The notes under the pieces: model-generated | Told to the model about the DNA's origin: nothing | The model's database searches: none | The model's input: only the letters and a program-made list of their open reading frames with translations | DNA from: Novosphingobium sp. CF614 | GTDB taxonomy: Bacteria; Pseudomonadota; Alphaproteobacteria; Sphingomonadales; Sphingomonadaceae | Direction of reading: 5' to 3' | Length of the DNA: 64,000 nucleotides | Assembly (NCBI RefSeq): GCF_900113255.1 | Contig: NZ_FOOR01000002.1 | Span: 1 to 64,000 of the forward strand | Made by a program: the position numbers and the translations under genes | Part shown: in pieces, positions 27,810 through 36,800 of the stretch | Position numbering within the stretch: position 1 is the stretch's first letter | Layout of the letters: each line of letters starts with the position of its first letter

Positions 27810-28835
27810 TCAGCGCAGGATGACGACCGGCCCCAGCCGGTTGAGCTTCAGCCCCTGCGACGATGCCAGGACATCGAGCCAGCTGTCGGTCCGCTCCAGG
27901 TCAATCACGGCGTTGATCCGCCGCTGCCCCGCCTCGCCGTTCAGAAGCACGGTACGCCCCTCGCGATAGCGGTCGAGTTCGGCCAGTACTTCCGCAAGCG
28001 GCCTGTCCTCCATGATGAGGCGGCCCCGCATCCAGGCCGTTGCCAGCGATGCCTCCACGGCGTGAATGCGCCCGAGGCCCTCGGTGCCGAACGATACCTG
28101 GTGATCCGGTGTCAGGAAGACGCTACGCGCACCCGAGGTGACCTCGACCCGGCCTCGCGTGACGGTAACGGTTGTCGCGCCGCCGCCATCGCGGCGCACG
28201 GAAAAGGCGGTTCCCAAGACACGCACGACACCGACATCCGTAGATACCACAAAGGGATGCGCGGGATCATGACGCACATCGAAATAAGCCTCGCCGCGTG
28301 CCAGTGTAACGTGCCGGACGCCATGGGCGAAATCAGTGTCGAGGGCAGTTCCAGGCCCCATCGTGATCCGGGTGCCGTCGGCAAGCGCAAGGTCGGTCGC
28401 TACGGTTCCCGCGCTCACATGGTCATATTGCCAGACCCGCACATATTGGGCGCCAATGCCCGCAAGGATCGCGAGCGAGGCCGCCATGGCCGCACGGCGA
28501 TACGATCGAAAACGGCCCTGACGGGGCGGGGCAACGCCTTCTTCGCATGGCGGAACGGCGCCGGGCGATGCCGGCTCGGCCAGATCCTCGTCTGTCGACT
28601 GGGGCCAGCCGCTCGCCTCCTGCTGCGCGAGAATGGGCCCCAGGCCCGTCCACAGCCGCTGGGCGCGCTCATAGCTGACCGCGTTCTCGGAATCGGCTTG
28701 CCAATGGTCGAACTCGCGTCGATCCGCTTCGGTCGCATCGCCGGACGAGAAACGCACGACCCATCCCAGCGCCTCCTCCTCGGGATCGCGATTGGCGACA
28801 CCGCGCCGATAGTTGTCGGAAGGGAAGAAGCCCAT
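27810..28835 (-). CDS. FecR-family anti-sigma/sigma regulator
   Basis: This 341-residue inner-membrane regulator relays receptor occupancy to a FecI-type sigma factor. The cytoplasmic N-terminal domain (about 15-65) contains EEALGWVVRFSSGDATEADRREF-like anti-sigma sequence with the usual W residues. One membrane segment lies at about 113-132. The periplasmic FecR domain follows (FAHGVRHVTLARGEAYFDV, VLGTAFSVRR). A C-terminal STN-like domain (about 270-340) probably meets the receptor's signalling domain. It lies 31 bp after the sigma factor gene, as in fecIR. The likely partner receptor is the STN-bearing one at 32999-35761. Confidence 0.92.
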   Translation of the reverse strand: MGFFPSDNYRRGVANRDPEEEALGWVVRFSSGDATEADRREFDHWQADSENAVSYERAQRLWTGLGPILAQQEASGWPQSTDEDLAEPASPGAVPPCEEGVAPPRQGRFRSYRRAAMAASLAILAGIGAQYVRVWQYDHVSAGTVATDLALADGTRITMGPGTALDTDFAHGVRHVTLARGEAYFDVRHDPAHPFVVSTDVGVVRVLGTAFSVRRDGGGATTVTVTRGRVEVTSGARSVFLTPDHQVSFGTEGLGRIHAVEASLATAWMRGRLIMEDRPLAEVLAELDRYREGRTVLLNGEAGQRRINAVIDLERTDSWLDVLASSQGLKLNRLGPVVILR

Positions 28836-28866
28836 GGCACCTACACGATCCAGCGTTGCCGAAGTA

Positions 28867-29418
28867 TCAATCGAGCATATCCAGCCCCCCTAGGGCGTCA
28901 CGGCATCGTAAAAGCGCCTGCCGGACATATTTGTCAACCAGGCTCTTCGAAACACCAAGGTGCTGGGCGACTTCGACATGCGTCATGCCGTGCAACCGCA
29001 CCAACACGAACATCTCGCGCGTAAGCTTGGGCAAACCGACAAGTACGGCCTCGATCTGCCGGGCCTTGTCGCTTGCCAATGCGTAAGCCTCGGGCGAGGT
29101 CGCCTGCTTGTCGAAGCTTTCGTAAACCGGCGCGAGATCGCCCAGGATGACCGTGCGACGCCCCTCCACGCGGACGTGATCGATCGCGAGATTGGACGCC
29201 ATCCGCAAAAGATAGGCACGGGCATCCTGGCGATCCGGAAATTCGATCCCGTTCCGGCGACATTTGAGATAGACATCGTGGACCAGATCCGCGGCAAGAT
29301 CGGATGACCCGACCCGGCGACGCATCACCCGTTCGACATCGCCGCGCGCTTCCAGGAACACGCTTTCAAGGCTGACGCGCCCAGCGGGCCTCAAGGCAGC
29401 CGCCCGAGGTTGAGCCAA
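28867..29418 (-). CDS. FecI-type ECF sigma factor
   Basis: This 183-residue extracytoplasmic-function sigma factor has region 2 at about 20-85 (DLAADLVHDVYLKC, then AYLLRMASNLAIDHVR) and region 4 at about 120-175, with the helix-turn-helix MTHVEVAQHLGVSKSLVDKYV. It precedes fecR in the same direction and should direct transcription of iron- or nutrient-import genes when FecR is triggered. Target promoters cannot be identified from sequence alone. Confidence 0.92.
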   Translation of the reverse strand: MAQPRAAALRPAGRVSLESVFLEARGDVERVMRRRVGSSDLAADLVHDVYLKCRRNGIEFPDRQDARAYLLRMASNLAIDHVRVEGRRTVILGDLAPVYESFDKQATSPEAYALASDKARQIEAVLVGLPKLTREMFVLVRLHGMTHVEVAQHLGVSKSLVDKYVRQALLRCRDALGGLDMLD

Positions 29419-29622
29419 GGTCTGTCAGGATATCGGTCCAATGCTACCCCCTGATGACAGTCGCCGGCGGTTGACGATTGCATGACGATGCTGCGCCGCA
29501 CCAAAGCTTGTCAACGGGTATATTTTCGATTTCGATTTGCTACCTGCACCCCTTCCCAGTCGTTGGAAGAATGGACGCGCATTCGTTCTCGCTGCGTGAC
29601 GGCGTCCGCAGGGAGTGGAAGC

Positions 29623-30231
29623 ATGGAAAAATCCTTTTTGCGGATGGTCGGCGCTGCCTTCGTCTCGGTGACGCTGGCCACGTGCGGCCCCGCGAATCAC
29701 GAAATCGTGCGCACGGAGCCGACGTTCGATCTCAGCGAAATCCAGGCGCTCTCGGCACCCGTACGCGCCGGGACGCCCCCCACAACGACACCCCGGGCCC
29801 TGCGCAAGGATGCCCCGAAGCTTGCCCGGACTTACGCGGAAATGCTGCATCGCTTCGATAGCATCTATGGCGACGGGGTGGGTCCGGCCAAGCGCGCACC
29901 CAGCTATATCGCCTGCAAGCAGGCATTCGAGACCGTGCAAAAACGCATCGAAGCGGTTCCGGCAGCAGTGTCCGACGCCGACCTGGACACCGCTTGGGGA
30001 TCGCTCATGTCGTGCCGGCACTTTGCCGATCGATGGTCCCGCGCGACGGAGATGGCCACGTTCGGAGAGGACTTGAAGACCCTCACATACGGGTCGATGC
30101 TGGTGCTGGGCTATGTCGCGAGCGCGAGCGGATCGACGCTGGGGCCGCGCTTCTTCACCGAAGCAGACAAAGGCAGCCAAGCACCGGGCGATACGGAACA
30201 TGGGGAAAGCGGGCCGGCTGCGGGGCCGTGA
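29623..30231 (+). CDS. Putative lipoprotein of unknown function, 202 residues
   Basis: This gene diverges from the sigma factor gene. The ATG at 29623 has GGGAG upstream and gives a lipoprotein-type signal (MEKSFLRMVGAAFVSVTLATC). The lipobox reads LATC, with Thr rather than Gly/Ala/Ser before the cysteine, so lipidation is uncertain. The mature part is helical with several cysteines (for example YIACKQAF and LMSCRHFAD). No family was recognised. It may belong to the import locus around it. Confidence 0.6.
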   Translation: MEKSFLRMVGAAFVSVTLATCGPANHEIVRTEPTFDLSEIQALSAPVRAGTPPTTTPRALRKDAPKLARTYAEMLHRFDSIYGDGVGPAKRAPSYIACKQAFETVQKRIEAVPAAVSDADLDTAWGSLMSCRHFADRWSRATEMATFGEDLKTLTYGSMLVLGYVASASGSTLGPRFFTEADKGSQAPGDTEHGESGPAAGP

Positions 30232-30343
30232 ACGACTGCATCCGACCGTTCTCGGCCTCGGGGGGAATCTTTCATCGTTAAGAAGCGGTGAAGCCGGCGA
30301 AGCGATCCTGGGCAAACCAACAGCTTGGGCCAACGCCCCGAAT

Positions 30344-32149
30344 TCACGCCCCCGCGTGAACCGGCAATAGCCCGCTTTCGAGATCGACCCTGCGTGCCTT
30401 GCCGAGCGGCTCGATCGTGCTCGTCTCGACCGTTTCGGCATTCAGCAATTCCCACTCCCCGCCAGGCAGGAGCCGCAGCGCCCGATCGTGAAACTGGAGA
30501 ATCGTCTCCCGATGGCCGACGCTGATGAAGGTGGTGCCGGTCTCGATCAGTGTCCGATAGAGTTTCGCCTCGGTCGGCACGTCGACCGCGCTCGTCGATT
30601 CGTCCAGAAAGACGAAACGCGGTTTCGATATCAGGATACGCGCGAACGAGATGCGCTGCTGCTCGCCCAGCGAGAACAGCTTGCCCCAGTCGCGCTGCGC
30701 GTCCAGTCCTCCCGCCTTCTCGATCAGGTCGGGCAGGCATACCCGCTCCAGCACGGACTGCAATTCCGTCTCGGTCAGGGACGCGCTGCCATGCGGATAG
30801 AGCAGTTGCGCGCGCAGGTCGCCCAGCATCATGTAGGGCTTCTGCGGCACGAACATCATGTCGTCGACATTCGGCATCGTCATGGCGCCCGATCCGCGCG
30901 TCCACAATCCCGCCATGGATCGCAGGATAGAGCTTTTGCCGACCCCGGTCTGGCCGATGATGATAAGGCTCTCCCCCGGATTGATCGAGAGCGAGACATC
31001 CTGTGCCAGCTTCTGCTCGCCGCCCGGCGTTTCGAAACAGGTCCTGTCGAGCGCGATGCGATCGCCGCGATGGATGCGGATCTGCCCCTCGTGCCGCGCC
31101 GCGTCGGCGTCCATCGCATCGAACCGCTCGACGATCTGCGCCAGCCGCACCACCCGCGGCGCGACGCCGGCAATGAACGGAATATAGTCCTGCAGCGACA
31201 TGATCGAGGTGCGCATCTGCATCGCCGCGCCCGTGGCAAGCGCGATGACGCCGAATTCGATCTTGCCCGAAAAATACAGCGGATAGATGAGAAACAACGG
31301 CGCCAGAGTCCACAAGTCACCGAACAGGCGGGTGACGAAGCTGGTCTTGAACTGATAGTAATAGATGTCCATCTTGTTATGGACGACCCGTCGCAATCGC
31401 CCTTTGACCTGCTGCTCTTCCATGCCCTCGCCGCGGAAAAAGGCTATCGTCTCCGCATTGTCGCGCACGCGCAGCAAACCGAAGCGAAAGTCCGCCGCCG
31501 CCGCGACGGCATCGAAATTCTTGCGGATCAACGGCCAGTAGATGGCAGTCTGGATCGCGATGCCGGCCAGCGAATAAGTCAGCACGAAGGCGGTCATCGC
31601 CGTCGTCACCTGTGTCAGCAGCAAGCCATTGGTGACGACGCCCAGTATCGTGGCGAGCACGCGGGTAGGAAAGCTGAGAACGCCTTCGACGAACGGTTCG
31701 ACATTGTCCTGGATGCGCTCATCCGGGTTATCGATGTCTTCCCGCGCGGCGATGTCATAATAGGTCTTGTTCGTCAGATACCGCGCGACCACCCATTCGG
31801 TGAGCCAGCGATACCACTGCATCTTCATCAGCATTTCGAGCAGGGCGAGGACCGTATCGTAGAGCCACTTGCCCAGCGCCAGGAAAAACAGCAGCCAGAA
31901 CAGCGCGTGCCACTGTGCCTCGTCCCTGGCGACCAGCAGGTTCGCCTGCTGCGCAGTGATTTGCGCCACGCGATAATTGTAGAAGGCCCATAGCGGCCCG
32001 ATCAGCAGCCCGAAGGCCAGCAGCACCCAGCTCTTCCAGTGGGCCTTGTCGGTCCAGTACGGCTTGGACAGGCGCCAGATGCGCCGCGCGAGGCGCGCGT
32101 CGAGGCGATAGTCTCGGGGATCGATCTTGATCGTCGCGGCGTCGGTCAT
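30344..32149 (-). CDS. SbmA/BacA-like ABC transporter with fused ATPase (YddA/BclA type)
   Basis: This 601-residue inner-membrane half-transporter has six membrane helices in the first 330 residues. The family hallmark DNPDERIQDN is at 139-149. An ABC ATPase is fused at the C-terminus: Walker A GQTGVGKSS (399-407), signature SLGEQQ (493-498), Walker B RFVFLDE (511-517). Relatives (SbmA, BacA, BclA, Rv1819c, peroxisomal ABCD) import peptides, cobalamin or fatty-acyl compounds. Its place between a FecIR-controlled TonB system and the receptor suggests it is the inner-membrane step of the same uptake route. That functional link is inference. Confidence 0.88.
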   Translation of the reverse strand: MTDAATIKIDPRDYRLDARLARRIWRLSKPYWTDKAHWKSWVLLAFGLLIGPLWAFYNYRVAQITAQQANLLVARDEAQWHALFWLLFFLALGKWLYDTVLALLEMLMKMQWYRWLTEWVVARYLTNKTYYDIAAREDIDNPDERIQDNVEPFVEGVLSFPTRVLATILGVVTNGLLLTQVTTAMTAFVLTYSLAGIAIQTAIYWPLIRKNFDAVAAAADFRFGLLRVRDNAETIAFFRGEGMEEQQVKGRLRRVVHNKMDIYYYQFKTSFVTRLFGDLWTLAPLFLIYPLYFSGKIEFGVIALATGAAMQMRTSIMSLQDYIPFIAGVAPRVVRLAQIVERFDAMDADAARHEGQIRIHRGDRIALDRTCFETPGGEQKLAQDVSLSINPGESLIIIGQTGVGKSSILRSMAGLWTRGSGAMTMPNVDDMMFVPQKPYMMLGDLRAQLLYPHGSASLTETELQSVLERVCLPDLIEKAGGLDAQRDWGKLFSLGEQQRISFARILISKPRFVFLDESTSAVDVPTEAKLYRTLIETGTTFISVGHRETILQFHDRALRLLPGGEWELLNAETVETSTIEPLGKARRVDLESGLLPVHAGA

Positions 32150-32230
32150 GAAAGAGTGTGCATCCGGGCTGGGCTATGGATGTCCGAAAAACGAGTCCGC
32201 TGGGCGCGGATTGCAGGCCTTGACCGTCGG

Positions 32231-32863
32231 TCAGTAGCCATAGAAAGCCTTGGCATTGAGCTGGAAGCCGGGCTGGTCCTTCGCCACCAGCTCGTTGCCC
32301 TGCCGCCAGACGGAGAGGCCGGCCGCCTCCTCGCCCCGCCCGACTACGGCCATGCCCACCAGGACCACGCCGGCCGACGCGAAACGGCTGAGCGTGGCGG
32401 CCGCCTCCTTGTCCTTTCCTTCCGCGATGCGTCGCTGCATCGCGTCCCGGCACGCGGTCAGCGCACTGGCGACATCTCCGGCGGCAGCGGCGTTCGATCC
32501 GGCCGGGCGCGCCTGGAAGTCGCTGGCGGCGGCGAAAGCCGTGCGGCACCGGTCGCGGAGCGCCGCGGCATCGCCCGCCATCGCCGCCACGGCCTTGTCA
32601 CCGTCCAGCTTCTTGCGCAGCCCGTCATACGTCGCGCGGTAAGTGCCCGACTGGCCCGCCGCCCAATCACGCCGGACATCCTTGTCGCGACGGACGTAGA
32701 ACGACTGACTGGGAAGGCCGCTTTCGAGCGTGGCATAAGGATCGCCCGCCTTGGCCGCCTCGCGATCCTTGACCTGCTGCTCGAAATCGGCGCTCGGCGT
32801 GCTGTCGCAAGCCCCCAGACAAAGCGACAGCACGCCGAGCACCGCTCCACGAAGTCCATTCAC
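32231..32863 (-). CDS. Putative lipoprotein, 210 residues
   Basis: The GTG at 32863 with GGAGAG seven bases upstream gives a good lipoprotein signal (MNGLRGAVLGVLSLCLGAC, lipobox LGAC). A frame open to 32923 would add residues before the signal and is rejected. The mature part is Asp/Ala/Lys-rich and helical (KLDGDKAVAAMAGDAAALRDRC), with a hydrophobic stretch GVVLVGMAVVG. No family was recognised. It lies between the receptor and the ABC transporter on the same strand, so it is probably one operon with them. Confidence 0.75.
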   Translation of the reverse strand: MNGLRGAVLGVLSLCLGACDSTPSADFEQQVKDREAAKAGDPYATLESGLPSQSFYVRRDKDVRRDWAAGQSGTYRATYDGLRKKLDGDKAVAAMAGDAAALRDRCRTAFAAASDFQARPAGSNAAAAGDVASALTACRDAMQRRIAEGKDKEAAATLSRFASAGVVLVGMAVVGRGEEAAGLSVWRQGNELVAKDQPGFQLNAKAFYGY

Positions 32864-32957
32864 GTTCGATCTCTCCGCTTGAAACATGGGCGATGGCGCA
32901 AGGTCCGCCGCCCCATGTGTCAAACGAGCCGGGCCGGACGATATAGCAAGACGGGAA

Positions 32958-32985
32958 CCGGCGGTGGCGACCCTGCAGCCGCCGG
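32958..32985 (-). terminator. Hairpin downstream of the STN receptor gene
   Basis: The arms CCGGCGG (32958-32964) and CCGCCGG (32979-32985) pair perfectly across a 14-base loop. The hairpin starts 14 bp past the receptor stop and is followed on the minus strand by TTCCCGTCTTGC. It may partly end the receptor transcript before the lipoprotein/ABC genes. Confidence 0.45.
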
Positions 32986-32998
32986 CCCCCGCCCCGCG

Positions 32999-35761
32999 TC
33001 ACCACTTGCCGCGCAGGGACACCAGCACGGATCGTGGAGCACCATACCAGTTTCCGCGGATCGTGGCCGCCCCAACCGACTGGTAATAAGTCTTGTCGAA
33101 GATATTATCGAGGTTGACCGAGGCGCTCCACTCATCGGACAATTGATAGTCAATCCGGCCGGAGACAACGGCGTAGGCCGGCACGGTAAACTCGTAGGGC
33201 ACGTAATTGGGAAGGGCGTACGTCGCGCAGCGGCTGACGCCCAGCGCATTGGGCGCAAGCAGGTTGATGCAGGAATAACCTGATCGATAGGCGGACGATT
33301 GGCCGCTGACGCCGCCCGAAAGCGTCAGGCGAGACAGGATCCCATTGTAGCCTGAAGCTCCGAAATCATAGCTGGCCCAGACCTTGTAGACATTCTTCGG
33401 CTGGATCGACACACTCGGCTTGCCATTCGCCGTACCAAACGTGGTACCGACCTGGTTCGAACGGTTGTATGCATAGCTGGCGGCGATCTGCAGGCCGGTG
33501 ATCGGTTCACCTGTCACTTCGGCTTCAAACCCCTTGTTAATAGAGGTTCTTTCCGGATCGACATAATAGCAGCAGTTGTTGCCATTACCCACATCCACTT
33601 CGTCACCGTCTAGGATGCCCCATCCCGTCTTGCGGGTGCGATAGACGGATATCGTTGCATTCAGCTTGCCATCGCGCGCCTGCCACTTGAAGCCGGCCTC
33701 GATATTGGAGCCGGTGATAGGCGGCAAAGGCACGCCGCTGGCAGTTTCCAGGTTTGCCTGGTTGTCGTAGATATCGGAGTAACCGGCATAGGCGACCAGT
33801 GTCCGGGTCAGATCGAACGACAGTGATGCCGTCGGCGGCCAAGCGAAGCGGGACTGGCTATTGGCGCTTTTCGAGGAGGCAATGACATCGCCGAGACTGT
33901 AGCCGTACGCGGTGCACCATGCCGCGCCGTCGCACAACGATTCAAAGACGCTATCGCTCTCAAACCGCGTCCAACGCAGGACGGTATTCAGATGTATCCG
34001 ATCGAATGCCGTCAGGCGCAAGTTGGCATAAGCCGTGGTTTGGACAGTGTTGCTGGGGTCGAGACGGTTAATGGCAAACGGAGTTGCGGGCTCGCTATAC
34101 CGTGGATCGGACGGATCGAAGTTGAACACATCAATGGGCGGATATGCGCCATTGACCGACCCGGAATAATAAGCCGGTCCGCCCGGATAGGGCACATAAG
34201 GAGACGCCGCAGTCGCGTATCCCATCAGAATGCCATAGTTGGTCCTGCCCGCCTGGTCCCGCTTTGTCCGGTTGAGGCCAAAGGTGACCTCCTGACGCTG
34301 CCCCAGAACCTCAAACGCCCCGTCGACAGTCAGTTCGTAGGAATATTGCTTGCTGGGAAAATTGTTATAGAGGCCTTGCATCGTTGCTCCGGCATCCGTC
34401 AACGGATTGACCGATCCATTACTATAGCCAAGCTTGCGAACTGAATTCTGCTGATTGTAAGTGACATTCAGTTTGGCCGACCAGTCATCGCCAAGCTTTT
34501 GATTTACGCTCCCGAAAATCTCGGTCGTTCTAAAATTCCAGCGATTCCATGGAAAAACAAAGGAGGTCGATCGCGGCAGATTGAGATCCGCACCTGTGAT
34601 ATAGCGCGGCAGGCCATGGAGCCACGGCACGCTGTTCTGGCGCGTGTAACTGCCACCCATGGTCACCAATGTCGTCGGCGTTGCGTCCAGCTCGACGATG
34701 CCGTAAATCAGCGCCTTGTTGTCTTTCGCGGTATTATAGAAAAAGTGACGGTCCTGGTAAGTGCTGACCAGGCGCCCCCGCAACTTTCCGTCGAAGCCGA
34801 GCGGCGAACTGATATCGGCGACAATTCGGTAGTTCTGCCAGCTGCCGGCCTGGAGCTCAACCGCGACCTGCTGATGATCGAGCGGCTTCTTACGCGCCAG
34901 GTTCACGGTGCCGGATGGATCGCCATAGCCGTTGAAGGTGGCCGCGCCGCGAAGCAGCTCGATATGATCGTACATCGACATGTCGATCTGCGCGAATATG
35001 CCGTCACTGACCTTGAGCGGTGCCCCCCCGTCAACTTGGACCGAATTTACCGCAAAGCCACGCGAATAGAACGTCGTCTCGATGCTCGAGTCGCCCTGGG
35101 CCGACGAAATGCCCGGCAGGACCTTCAACGCCTCGTTGTAGGTGGTGATGGCCTGCTGCTCCAGCCGCTCGGAGGTCATCACGCTCACCGATTGCGGCGT
35201 ATCCTTGATCGACTGGACCGACTTGCCGCCGACCGTCAGCGCGCCCGAAGTGAAGCTTTTCGTGCCCTCAGTCGCGGTGATATCGCGAGAGCCGTTGACG
35301 CCGTTTACGCCCGCCGCCTGTCCGGCGCCGCCATTGTAGGGGCTGCCCTGCACGCCTTCCACGCGCACCGTGCCGGCTACGCGTTCGCCATCGGCGGCCA
35401 CCGTCTCATGAAGGGTCGCGTTCCGGCCGGTCAGCGTTGCGGTGATGCCGGTTCCCGCCAGCAGGCGCGCCAATGCTTCCGGGACCGTCGCCTTGCCGTG
35501 CACGGCGCTCGAAGTCTTGCCTGCGACCAGCGCCGTCGAATATCCGAGCTGCACGCCCGTGGCCTCGGCGAAGCGACGAAGCGCATCGCCCAGCGGCTGG
35601 GCGGGAATGTCGATCTCCAGCGTCGCCGCTTGTCCATCCGTCGAAGCCGACGACGAAGTCTGCGCCATGCCCGCCGCTGGAGTCCCCAACAGCATCAGCG
35701 CGATCGCCGCCGTGGAAACATTACCCAACGTCACGCGCCTGCTCGTCCACACCTTGCTCAT
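32999..35761 (-). CDS. TonB-dependent transducer/receptor with STN signalling domain
   Basis: This 920-residue outer-membrane receptor carries an N-terminal signal (about 1-34) and an STN secretin/TonB short domain (about 48-98; IDIPAQPLGDALRRFAEATG) used for surface signalling through FecR. A plug domain follows (IKDTPQSVSVMTSERLEQQ). The rest is a siderophore-receptor-type beta barrel ending in Trp (SLRGKW). The ligand could be a ferric siderophore, cobalamin or a peptide. It is the likely receptor for the neighbouring FecI/FecR pair and TonB-ExbBD set. It is preceded by AAGGGGG just before the ATG. Confidence 0.93.
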   Translation of the reverse strand: MSKVWTSRRVTLGNVSTAAIALMLLGTPAAGMAQTSSSASTDGQAATLEIDIPAQPLGDALRRFAEATGVQLGYSTALVAGKTSSAVHGKATVPEALARLLAGTGITATLTGRNATLHETVAADGERVAGTVRVEGVQGSPYNGGAGQAAGVNGVNGSRDITATEGTKSFTSGALTVGGKSVQSIKDTPQSVSVMTSERLEQQAITTYNEALKVLPGISSAQGDSSIETTFYSRGFAVNSVQVDGGAPLKVSDGIFAQIDMSMYDHIELLRGAATFNGYGDPSGTVNLARKKPLDHQQVAVELQAGSWQNYRIVADISSPLGFDGKLRGRLVSTYQDRHFFYNTAKDNKALIYGIVELDATPTTLVTMGGSYTRQNSVPWLHGLPRYITGADLNLPRSTSFVFPWNRWNFRTTEIFGSVNQKLGDDWSAKLNVTYNQQNSVRKLGYSNGSVNPLTDAGATMQGLYNNFPSKQYSYELTVDGAFEVLGQRQEVTFGLNRTKRDQAGRTNYGILMGYATAASPYVPYPGGPAYYSGSVNGAYPPIDVFNFDPSDPRYSEPATPFAINRLDPSNTVQTTAYANLRLTAFDRIHLNTVLRWTRFESDSVFESLCDGAAWCTAYGYSLGDVIASSKSANSQSRFAWPPTASLSFDLTRTLVAYAGYSDIYDNQANLETASGVPLPPITGSNIEAGFKWQARDGKLNATISVYRTRKTGWGILDGDEVDVGNGNNCCYYVDPERTSINKGFEAEVTGEPITGLQIAASYAYNRSNQVGTTFGTANGKPSVSIQPKNVYKVWASYDFGASGYNGILSRLTLSGGVSGQSSAYRSGYSCINLLAPNALGVSRCATYALPNYVPYEFTVPAYAVVSGRIDYQLSDEWSASVNLDNIFDKTYYQSVGAATIRGNWYGAPRSVLVSLRGKW

Positions 35762-35962
35762 GAAACCCCCTTGCCTTGATCCCCGGGGCCGCGCCGTTCA
35801 CTTGCGCACTTCCGGATCGCTTTACCAAACGATTGGGGGGAAACATTTGTGTAAGCGTAAAATGCGGGCGCCTCCCTTGCCGACCGCTACGAGTCCGGCG
35901 GCGGCAAGGTCATCGCGCATCGACCGCCCATGGGCCGCGCCCGGAAACCGTTTCGACGGACA

Positions 35963-36436
35963 TCATTCCGAAAGGGGCAAAGCCGTCGTCGACTTGATCT
36001 CCTGCATCGCGAAGGAGGAACTGACATCGTGCAGTTCGGCCACCTTGGTCAGCTTGCGATAGATACGGTCATAGTCGGCGATATCGCGCACCACCACCTT
36101 GAGCAGATAATCGATCTCTCCGCTCATCCGGTAGAATTCCACCACTTCCGGAATCCGCGCCACGCCTTCGGAAAAAGCCTCCAGCCAGACATCGCTGTGC
36201 CTCGCCGTGCGGACGGCGACGAAGACGGTCACGCCAAGGCCGAGCCGCTCGCGGTTGACGATCGCGACCCGCCTTTCGATCAGCCCTTCCCGTTCCAGTC
36301 GCTTGATCCGCTTCCAGCAGGGCGTCGCCGACAGCCCCACCGCTTCGCCGATCTCCGATATGGGCACGGTGCAGTCCGCCTGCAGCAAAGCCAGGATCTT
36401 GCGATCGATCCGATCGAGAGAAATTTTCTCCATCAT
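35963..36436 (-). CDS. Lrp/AsnC-family transcriptional regulator
   Basis: This 157-residue regulator has an N-terminal helix-turn-helix (TVPISEIGEAVGLSATPCWKRIKRLE) and a C-terminal RAM domain (YRMSGEIDYLLKVV). There are two adjacent ATGs at 36436 and 36433; the first is used. Composition and motifs match the bkdR/AsnC class that senses amino acids. It diverges from the DUF6356/YeiH pair 112 bp away and may control it. Confidence 0.9.
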   Translation of the reverse strand: MMEKISLDRIDRKILALLQADCTVPISEIGEAVGLSATPCWKRIKRLEREGLIERRVAIVNRERLGLGVTVFVAVRTARHSDVWLEAFSEGVARIPEVVEFYRMSGEIDYLLKVVVRDIADYDRIYRKLTKVAELHDVSSSFAMQEIKSTTALPLSE

Positions 36437-36548
36437 CGCCCAATGTGTAGAACAAGATATTCGCCTTATCCGCGAACTAGGAAAAGATTGGAACAAATTT
36501 CTCCAACGCCTCCTCTATCCTCGTGGCCTGTCACGGAGGATCTGGACG

Positions 36549-36800
36549 ATGCGGCTGTTCACCGAGCATCCCGAAAGCGTGGATGAAACCTATTTCGAGC
36601 ACATGGGGGTGGCACTCACCTTCGGACGCGCCATGTTCGGGGCGGCGCTGGCCTGCATCGTCCATGCTTTCCTGCCTTTCCTGTTCGAGCGCACGGGCAG
36701 CCAGTGCGTGACCCGCCTGCATGACCGGATGGTGACCCATCGGCGCCGCAACGCGGCCGTCCCATCCGCCGCCCCGAGCCCCGCATCGACCGTGGAATGA
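36549..36800 (+). CDS. DUF6356-like small membrane protein
   Basis: This 83-residue protein begins MRLFTEHPESVDETYFEHM, preceded by GGAGG at a spacing of about eight bases. That beginning matches my recollection of the sphingomonad DUF6356 family. One membrane segment (about 29-45, MFGAALACIVHAFLPFLF) and a basic tail follow. The function is unknown. Its stop overlaps the start of the YeiH-like transporter gene (ATGA), so the two are translationally coupled and may act together. Confidence 0.8.
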   Translation: MRLFTEHPESVDETYFEHMGVALTFGRAMFGAALACIVHAFLPFLFERTGSQCVTRLHDRMVTHRRRNAAVPSAAPSPASTVE

